Below are positions 58,431 through 64,000 of a stretch of 64,000 nt of DNA, in pieces. The position numbers and the translations under genes were made by a program. The first letter of the stretch is position 1, and each line of letters starts with the position of its first letter. The DNA is taken from positions 10,602,001 to 10,666,000 of the forward strand of contig OZ059897.1 of the NCBI GenBank assembly GCA_964057225.1. Reading direction: 5' to 3'. Below the pieces are notes generated by a model that was given only the letters and a program-made list of their open reading frames with translations, was not told the DNA's origin and searched no databases. Source of the DNA: Auanema rhodensis (Eukaryota > Nematoda > Chromadorea > Rhabditida > Rhabditidae).

Positions 58431-58502
58431 GCCCAAGTAATATAGTGGTTAGTACTCCACGTTGTGGCCGTGGCGACACAGATTCGATTCCTGTCTTGGG
58501 CA
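58431..58502 (+). pseudogene. tRNA-His(GTG) pseudogene, class d
   Basis: A10 and A53, in a subfamily B unit. Confidence 0.85.
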
Positions 58503-58763
58503 TTTTTTGTTTTGAAATTAAAATGCTACAAAATTATTGCTTGCTTGTCATGTTAGATTTGTTTAATTCAAATACTTATTTAAGTTCGAACAATTATCGA
58601 TTTAATCACGTTCAATTAACTGTATTGTTTTCAAAAATAAAGACATCTTTCAATTTCTGGTCATTGAATTAGAATTTTCATGTTGTCACACAGAAAATGG
58701 AAAAATCTTAGTTCAATTCAGTAACAACGAACACACTAACTTTGTTAAGTTGTTGTAATATCG

Positions 58764-58835
58764 GCCCAAGTAATATAGTGGTTAGTACTCCACGTTGTGG
58801 CCGTGGCGACACAGATTCGATTCCTGTTTTGGGCA
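58764..58835 (+). pseudogene. tRNA-His(GTG) pseudogene, class e
   Basis: A10, A53, T66, in a subfamily B unit. Confidence 0.86.
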
Positions 58836-59095
58836 TTTTTTGTTTTGAAATTTAAATGCTATAAACATATTGCTTGCTTGTCATGTTAGATTTGTTGAAT
58901 TCAAATACTTATTTAAGTTCTATCAATTTTCGATTTAATCACGTTCAATCAACTGTATTGTTTTCAAAAATAAAGACATCTTTCAATTTCTGGTCATTGA
59001 ATTAGAATTTTCATGTTGTCACACAGAAATTGAAGAATCTTAGTTCATTTCAGTAACAATGAACACACTAACTTTGTTAAGTTGTTGTAATATCG

Positions 59096-59167
59096 GCCCA
59101 AGTAGTATAGTGGTTAGTACTCCACGTTGTGGCCGTGGCGACACAGGTTCGATTCCTGTCTTGGGCA
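59096..59167 (+). tRNA. tRNA-His-GTG: tRNA-His (GTG), intact
   Basis: Identical to the copy at 991. Flank F3. Confidence 0.95.
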
Positions 59168-59427
59168 TTTTTTGTTTTGAAATTAAAATGCTATAAAATT
59201 ATTGCTTGCTTGTCTTGTTAGATTTGTTTAATTCAAATACTTATTTAAGTTCTAACAATTTTCGATTTAATCACGTTCAATCAACTGTATTGTTTTCAAA
59301 AATAAAGACATCTTTCAATTTCTGGTCATTGAATTAGAATTTTCATGTTGTCACACAGAAATTGAAGAATCTTAGTTCATTTCAGTAACAATGAACACAC
59401 TAACTTTGTTAAGTTGTTGTAATATCG

Positions 59428-59499
59428 GCCCAAGTAGTATAGTGGTTAGTACTCTACGTTGTGGCCGTGGCGACACAGGTTCGATTCCTGTCTTGGGCA
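59428..59499 (+). tRNA. tRNA-His-GTG: tRNA-His (GTG), near-intact, T28
   Basis: Only change is C28T, giving a T28-G42 wobble in the anticodon stem; both promoter boxes are perfect. Probably functional. Confidence 0.88.
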
Positions 59500-59759
59500 T
59501 TTTTTGTTTTGAAATTTAAATGCTATAAACATATTGCTTGCTTGTCATGTTAGATTTCTTCAATTTGAATACTTATTCAAGTTATAACAATTTTTGATTT
59601 AATCACGTTCAATTAACTGTATTGTTTTCAAAAATAAAGACATCTTTCAATTTCTGGTCATTGAATTAGAATTTTCATGTTGTCACACAGAAATTGAAGA
59701 ATCTTAGTTCATTTCAGTAACAATGAACACACTAACTTTGTTAAGTTGTTGTAATATCG

Positions 59760-59831
59760 GCCCAAGTAGTATAGTGGTTAGTACTCCACGTTGTGGCCGT
59801 GGCGACACAGATTCGATTCCTGTCTTGGGCA
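59760..59831 (+). pseudogene. tRNA-His(GTG) probable pseudogene, A53 only
   Basis: The only change is A53, damaging the B box and T stem. F3 flank, unlike the similar copies at 15599 and 30207, so an independent recombinant. Confidence 0.68.
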
Positions 59832-60090
59832 TTTTTTGTTTTGAAATTAAAGTGCTATAAACATATTGCTTGCTTGTCATTTTAGATTTGTTTAATTCAA
59901 ATACTTATTTAAGTTCTATCAATTTTCGATTTAATCACGTTCAATCAACTGTATTGTTTTCAAAAATAAAGACATCTTTCAATTTTTGGTCATTGATTAG
60001 AATTTTCATGTTGTCACACAGAAATTGAAGAATCTTAGTTCATTTCAGTAACAATGAACACACTAACTTTGTTAAGTTGTTGTAATATCG

Positions 60091-60162
60091 GCCCAAGTAG
60101 TATAGTGGTTAGTACTCCACGTTGTGGCCGTGGCGACACAGGTTCGATTCCTGTCTTGGGCA
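60091..60162 (+). tRNA. tRNA-His-GTG: tRNA-His (GTG), intact
   Basis: Identical to the copy at 991. Flank F3. Confidence 0.95.
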
Positions 60163-60422
60163 TTTTTTGTTTTGAAATTTAAATGCTATAAACATATTGC
60201 TTGCTTGTCATGTTAGATTTGTTTAATTCAAATACTTATTTAAGTTCTATCAATTTTCGATTTAATCACGTTCAATCAACTGTATTGTTTTCAAAAATAA
60301 AGACATCTTTCAATTTCTGGTCATTGAATTAGAATTTTCATGTTGTCACACAGAAATTGAAGAATCTTAGTTCATTTCAGTAACAATGAACACACTAACT
60401 TTGTTAAGTTGTTGTAATATCG

Positions 60423-60494
60423 GCCCAAGTAGTATAGTGGTTAGTACTCCACGTTGTGGCCGTGGCGACACAGGTTCGATTCCTGTCTTGGGCA
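60423..60494 (+). tRNA. tRNA-His-GTG: tRNA-His (GTG), intact
   Basis: Identical to the copy at 991. Flank F3. Confidence 0.95.
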
Positions 60495-60754
60495 TTTTTT
60501 GTTTTGAAATTAAAATGCTATAAAATTATTGCTTGCTTGTCTTGTTAGATTTGTTTAATTCAAATACTTATTTAAGTTCTAACAATTTTCGATTTGATCA
60601 CGTTCAATCAACTGTATTGTTTTCAAAAATAAAGACATCTTTCAATTTCTGGTCATTGAATTAGAATTTTCATGTTGTCACACAGAAATTGAAGAATCTT
60701 AGTTCATTTCAGTAACAATGAACACACTAACTTTGTTAAGTTGTTGTAATATCG

Positions 60755-60826
60755 GCCCAAGTAGTATAGTGGTTAGTACTCTACGTTGTGGCCGTGGCGA
60801 CACAGGTTCGATTCCTGTCTTGGGCA
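60755..60826 (+). tRNA. tRNA-His-GTG: tRNA-His (GTG), near-intact, T28
   Basis: As at 59428: T28-G42 wobble only. Confidence 0.88.
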
Positions 60827-61086
60827 TTTTTTGTTTTGAAATTTAAATGCTATAAACATATTGCTTGCTTGTCATGTTAGATTTCTTCAATTTGAATACT
60901 TATTCAAGTTATAACAATTTTTGATTTAATCACGTTCAATTAACTGTATTGTTTTCAAAAATAAAGACATCTTTCAATTTCTGGTCATTGAATTAGAATT
61001 TTCATGTTGTCACACAGAAATTGAAGAATCTTAGTTCATTTCAGTAACAATGAACACACTAACTTTGTTAAGTTGTTGTAATATCG

Positions 61087-61158
61087 GCCCAAGTAGTATA
61101 GTGGTTAGTACTCCACGTTGTGGCCGTGGCGACACAGGTTCGATTCCTGTCTTGGGCA
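61087..61158 (+). tRNA. tRNA-His-GTG: tRNA-His (GTG), intact
   Basis: Identical to the copy at 991. Flank F3. Confidence 0.95.
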
Positions 61159-61418
61159 TTTTTTGTTTTGAAATTTAAATGCTATAAACATATTGCTTGC
61201 TTGTCATGTTAGATTTGTTTAATTCAAATACTTATTTAAGTTCTATCAATTTTCGATTTAATCACGTTCAATCAACTGTATTGTTTTCAAAAATAAAGAC
61301 ATCTTTCAATTTCTGGTCATTGAATTAGAATTTTCATGTTGTCACACAGAAATTGAAGAATCTTAGTTCATTTCAGTAACAATGAACACACTAACTTTGT
61401 TAAGTTGTTGTAATATCG

Positions 61419-61490
61419 GCCCAAGTAGTATAGTGGTTAGTACTCCACGTTGTGGCCGTGGCGACACAGGTTCGATTCCTGTCTTGGGCA
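61419..61490 (+). tRNA. tRNA-His-GTG: tRNA-His (GTG), intact
   Basis: Identical to the copy at 991. Flank F3. Confidence 0.95.
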
Positions 61491-61750
61491 TTTTTTGTTT
61501 TGAAATTAAAATGCTATAAAATTATTGCTTGCTTGTCTTGTTAGATTTGTTTAATTCAAATACTTATTTAAGTTCTAACAATTTTCGATTTAATCACGTT
61601 CAATCAACTGTATTGTTTTCAAAAATAAAGACATCTTTCAATTTCTGGTCATTGAATTAGAATTTTCATGTTGTCACACAGAAATTGAAGAATCTTAGTT
61701 CATTTCAGTAACAATGAACACACTAACTTTGTTAAGTTGTTGTAATATCG

Positions 61751-61822
61751 GCCCAAGTAGTATAGTGGTTAGTACTCTACGTTGTGGCCGTGGCGACACA
61801 GGTTCGATTCCTGTCTTGGGCA
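61751..61822 (+). tRNA. tRNA-His-GTG: tRNA-His (GTG), near-intact, T28
   Basis: As at 59428: T28-G42 wobble only. Confidence 0.88.
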
Positions 61823-62082
61823 TTTTTTGTTTTGAAATTTAAATGCTATAAACATATTGCTTGCTTGTCATGTTAGATTTCTTCAATTTGAATACTTATT
61901 CAAGTTATAACAATTTTTGATTTAATCACGTTCAATTAACTGTATTGTTTTCAAAAATAAAGACATCTTTCAATTTCTGGTCATTGAATTAGAATTTTCA
62001 TGTTGTCACACAGAAATTGAAGAATCTTAGTTCATTTCAGTAACAATGAACACACTAACTTTGTTAAGTTGTTGTAATATCG

Positions 62083-62154
62083 GCCCAAGTAGTATAGTGG
62101 TTAGTACTCCACGTTGTGGCCGTGGCGACACAGGTTCGATTCCTGTCTTGGGCA
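62083..62154 (+). tRNA. tRNA-His-GTG: tRNA-His (GTG), intact
   Basis: Identical to the copy at 991. Flank F3. Its spacer returns to the main type. Confidence 0.95.
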
Positions 62155-62414
62155 TTTTTTGTTTTGAAATTAAAATGCTATAAAATTATTGCTTGCTTGT
62201 CATGTTAGATTTCTTTAATTTGAATACTTATTCAAGTTATAACAATTTTCGATTTAATCACGTTCAATTAACTGTATTGTTTTCAAAAATAAAGACAAAA
62301 TTCAATTTCTGTTCATTGAATTAGAATTATCATGTTGTCACACAGAAATTGAAGAATCTTAGTTCATTTCAGTAACAATGAACACACTAACTTTGTTAAG
62401 TTGTTGTAATATCG

Positions 62415-62486
62415 GCCCAAGTAATATAGTGGTTAGTACTCCACGTTGTGGCCGTGGCGACACAGATTCGATTCCTGTTTTGGGCA
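62415..62486 (+). pseudogene. tRNA-His(GTG) pseudogene, class e
   Basis: A10, A53, T66. Confidence 0.86.
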
Positions 62487-62746
62487 TTTTTTGTTTTGAA
62501 ATTTAAATGCTATAAAATTATTGCTTGCTTGTCATGTTAGATTTCTTTAATTTGAATACTTATTCAAGTTATAACAATTTTCGATTTAATCACGTTCAAT
62601 CAACTGTATTGTTTTCAAAAATAAAGACAAAATTCAATTTCTGTTCATTGAATTAGAATTTTCATGTTGTCACACAGAAATTGAAGAATCTTAGTTCATT
62701 TCAGTAACAATGAACACACTAACTTTGTTAAGTTGTTGTAATATCG

Positions 62747-62818
62747 GCCCAAGTAGTATAGTGGTTAGTACTCCACGTTGTGGCCGTGGCGACACAGGTT
62801 CGATTCCTGTCTTGGGCA
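62747..62818 (+). tRNA. tRNA-His-GTG: tRNA-His (GTG), intact
   Basis: Identical to the copy at 991. Flank F3. Confidence 0.95.
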
Positions 62819-63078
62819 TTTTTTGTTTTGAAATTAAAATGCTATGAAATTATTGCTTGCTTGTCTTGTTAGATTTCTTTAATTTGAATACTTATTCAAG
62901 TTATAACAATTTTCGATTTAATCACGTTCAATCAACTGTATTGTTTTCAAAAATAAAGACAAAATTCAATTTCTATTCATTGAATTAGAATTTTCATGTT
63001 GTCACACAGAAATTGAAGAATCTTAGTTCAATTCAGTAACAATAAACACACTAACTTTGTTAAGTTGTTGTAATATCG

Positions 63079-63150
63079 GCCCAAGTAATATAGTGGTTAG
63101 TACTCCACATTGTGGCCGTGGCGACACAGATTCGATTCCTGTTTTGGGCA
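63079..63150 (+). pseudogene. tRNA-His(GTG) pseudogene, class e with A31
   Basis: A10, A53, T66 plus A31. Confidence 0.88.
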
Positions 63151-63410
63151 TTTTTTGTTTTGAAATTTAAATGCTATAAAATTATTGCTTGCTTGTCATG
63201 TTAGATTTCTTTAATTTGAATACTTATTCAAGTTATAACAATTTTCGATTTAATCACGTTCAATCAACTGTATTGTTCTCAAAAATAAAGACAAAATTCA
63301 ATTTCTGTTCATTGAATTAGAATTTTCATGTTGTCACACAGAAATTGAAGAATCTTTGTTCAATTCAGTAACAATGAACACACTAACTTTGTTAAGTTGT
63401 TGTAATATCG

Positions 63411-63488
63411 GCCCAAGTAATATAGTGGTTAGTACTCCACGTTGTGGCCGTGGCCGTGGCGACACAGATTCGATTCCTGTCTTGGACA
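63411..63488 (+). pseudogene. tRNA-His(GTG) pseudogene with 6-bp internal duplication
   Basis: Class a (A10, A53, A71) with GGCCGT duplicated at the 3' side of the anticodon arm, 78 nt; sister of the copy at 56434. Confidence 0.92.
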
Positions 63489-63748
63489 TTTTTTGTTTTG
63501 AAATTAAAATGCTACAAAATTATTGCTTGCTTGTCATGTTAGATTTCTTTAATTTGAATACTTATTCAAGTTATAACAATTTTTGATTTAATCACGTTCA
63601 ATCAACTGTATTGTTTTCAAAAATATAGACAAAATTCAATTTCTGTTCATTGAATTAGAATTTTCATGTTGTCACACAGAAATTGAAGAATCTTAGTTCA
63701 ATTCAGTAACAATGAACACACTAACTTTGTTAAGTTGTTGTAATATCG

Positions 63749-63820
63749 GCCCAAGTAATATAGTGGTTAGTACTCCACGTTGTGGCCGTGGCGACACAGA
63801 TTCGATTCCTGTTTTGGGCA
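63749..63820 (+). pseudogene. tRNA-His(GTG) pseudogene, class e
   Basis: A10, A53, T66. The last tRNA position in the window. Confidence 0.86.
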
Positions 63821-64000
63821 TTTTTTGTTTTGAAATTTAAATGCTATAAAATTATTGCTTGCTTGTCATGTTAGATTTCTTTAATTCGAATACTTATTCA
63901 AGTTATAACAATTTTCGATTTAATCACGTTCAATCAACTGTATTGTTTTCAAAAATAAAGACAAAATTCAGTTTCTGTTCATTGAATTAGAATTTTCATG

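Larger units (their letters stand above)
57508..62082 (+). repeat. Subfamily B block of the array
   Basis: Spacers differ consistently from the rest: 13 consecutive spacers (after the copies at 57768 to 61751) read gacatctttcaattt with ggtcattg instead of gacaaaattcaattt with gttcattg, and most have gatttgtttaattcaaat and ttctaacaa or ttctatcaa. The spacer at 57508-57767 is transitional. Most tRNA copies here are intact, against roughly a quarter elsewhere. Confidence 0.88.
60091..62082 (+). repeat. 3-unit higher-order repeat (996 bp), two copies, all tRNAs intact-type
   Basis: Intact, intact, T28 at 60091-61086 recurs at 61087-62082. One difference seen: gatttgatc near 60597 versus gatttaatc. 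The pair at 59096-59759 is a partial third copy. Confidence 0.9.
1..64000 (+). repeat. 332-bp tandem array of tRNA-His(GTG) units, about 193 copies
   Basis: The array is continuous across the window and open at both ends. Each unit is a 72-bp tRNA-His gene or pseudogene, then T6, then an AT-rich spacer, all in one orientation. The period is exactly 332 bp for the first 148 units. I saw only small indels: a 1-bp deletion near 49374, 6-bp insertions in the copies at 56434 and 63411, 1-bp deletions near 57996 and 59996, and a 1-bp insertion near 58693. No poly-A tails or target-site duplications separate units, so this is a tandem satellite-like tRNA array rather than dispersed SINEs. Flank types used below: F1 ends tattG before the gene; F2 has ttgtttagttg then tatcG; F3 has ttgttaagttg then tatcG. 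The spacer between tRNA copies holds no recognisable gene. Confidence 0.98.
62083..64000 (+). repeat. Right copy of the 6,977-bp-offset duplication (runs off the window)
   Basis: Matches 55106-57023 in order and rare markers. Differences seen: G15 restored at 63425 and ttctattcattg near 62975. Confidence 0.92.

Noticed and set aside
1-64000. CRISPR array
   Set aside because: The period is 332 bp and the sequence between tRNA copies is itself repeated, not unique spacers; no cas genes; the unit contains a eukaryotic tRNA gene.
1-64000. SINE (tRNA-derived retroposon) insertions
   Set aside because: Units abut head to tail at constant spacing, with no 3' A-rich tails or target-site duplications, and many tRNA heads are perfect.
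1-64000. Repeat-induced point mutation (fungal RIP) as the source of A10/A53/A71
   Set aside because: The changes are transitions but lack the CpA preference of RIP, only a few fixed sites are hit, and spacers are not saturated with such changes.
1-64000. Bacterial or organellar origin
   Set aside because: A73 without encoded CCA, consensus A and B boxes and the T6 directly after the gene fit nuclear pol III genes; no bacterial gene is present.

Overview
The whole window is one head-to-tail tandem array with a 332-bp period. Every unit holds one tRNA-His (anticodon GTG) gene or a decayed copy of it, always on the + strand, followed by a ~260-bp AT-rich spacer. I counted 193 tRNA positions by eye (the first is cut by the window edge). 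There is no support for any protein-coding gene, rRNA, CRISPR array or autonomous transposon; apparent 70-92-codon reading frames are read-through of the repeat.

The organism is a eukaryote, most likely an animal. Evidence: internal RNA polymerase III promoter boxes, an oligo-T terminator (T6) directly after the gene, no encoded CCA, discriminator A73 (bacterial tRNA-His normally has C73), and D- and anticodon-arm sequence like metazoan tRNA-His. I cannot name the species.

Copies fall into classes (standard tRNA numbering). INTACT: 45 copies are identical over all 72 nt and fold into a perfect cloverleaf. NEAR-INTACT: 7 copies have one or two changes. DEGENERATE: 141 copies, nearly all with G10A (A box / D stem) and G53A (B box / T stem). 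Class a = A10 A53 A71 (38 copies including variants); b = a plus T28 (16); c = A10 A53 A71 T72 (17); d = A10 A53 (12); e = A10 A53 T66 (31); f = T3 A10 C41 T44 A53 T66 (9); g = T3 A10 T44 A53 T66 (6); the rest are recombinant singles. The three bases of the GTG anticodon are unchanged in all 193.

Layout: 1-16.5 kb is a mosaic with an 8-unit repeat (3.3-8.6 kb). 16.6-22.6 kb is a clean 6-unit higher-order repeat present three times. 22.9-31.1 kb repeats 8.3-16.5 kb at an offset of 14,608 bp (44 units). 31-52 kb is more shuffled, with 7/8-unit and 2-unit repeats and several chimeric units. 52.1-55.4 kb is a 5-unit repeat present twice. 57.5-62.1 kb is a distinct spacer subfamily (B) in which most tRNA copies are intact, including a 3-unit repeat present twice. 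62.1-64 kb repeats 55.1-57.0 kb. The picture is of a tRNA-gene satellite evolving by unequal crossing-over and gene conversion, with a minority of apparently functional tRNA-His genes interspersed among silenced copies.
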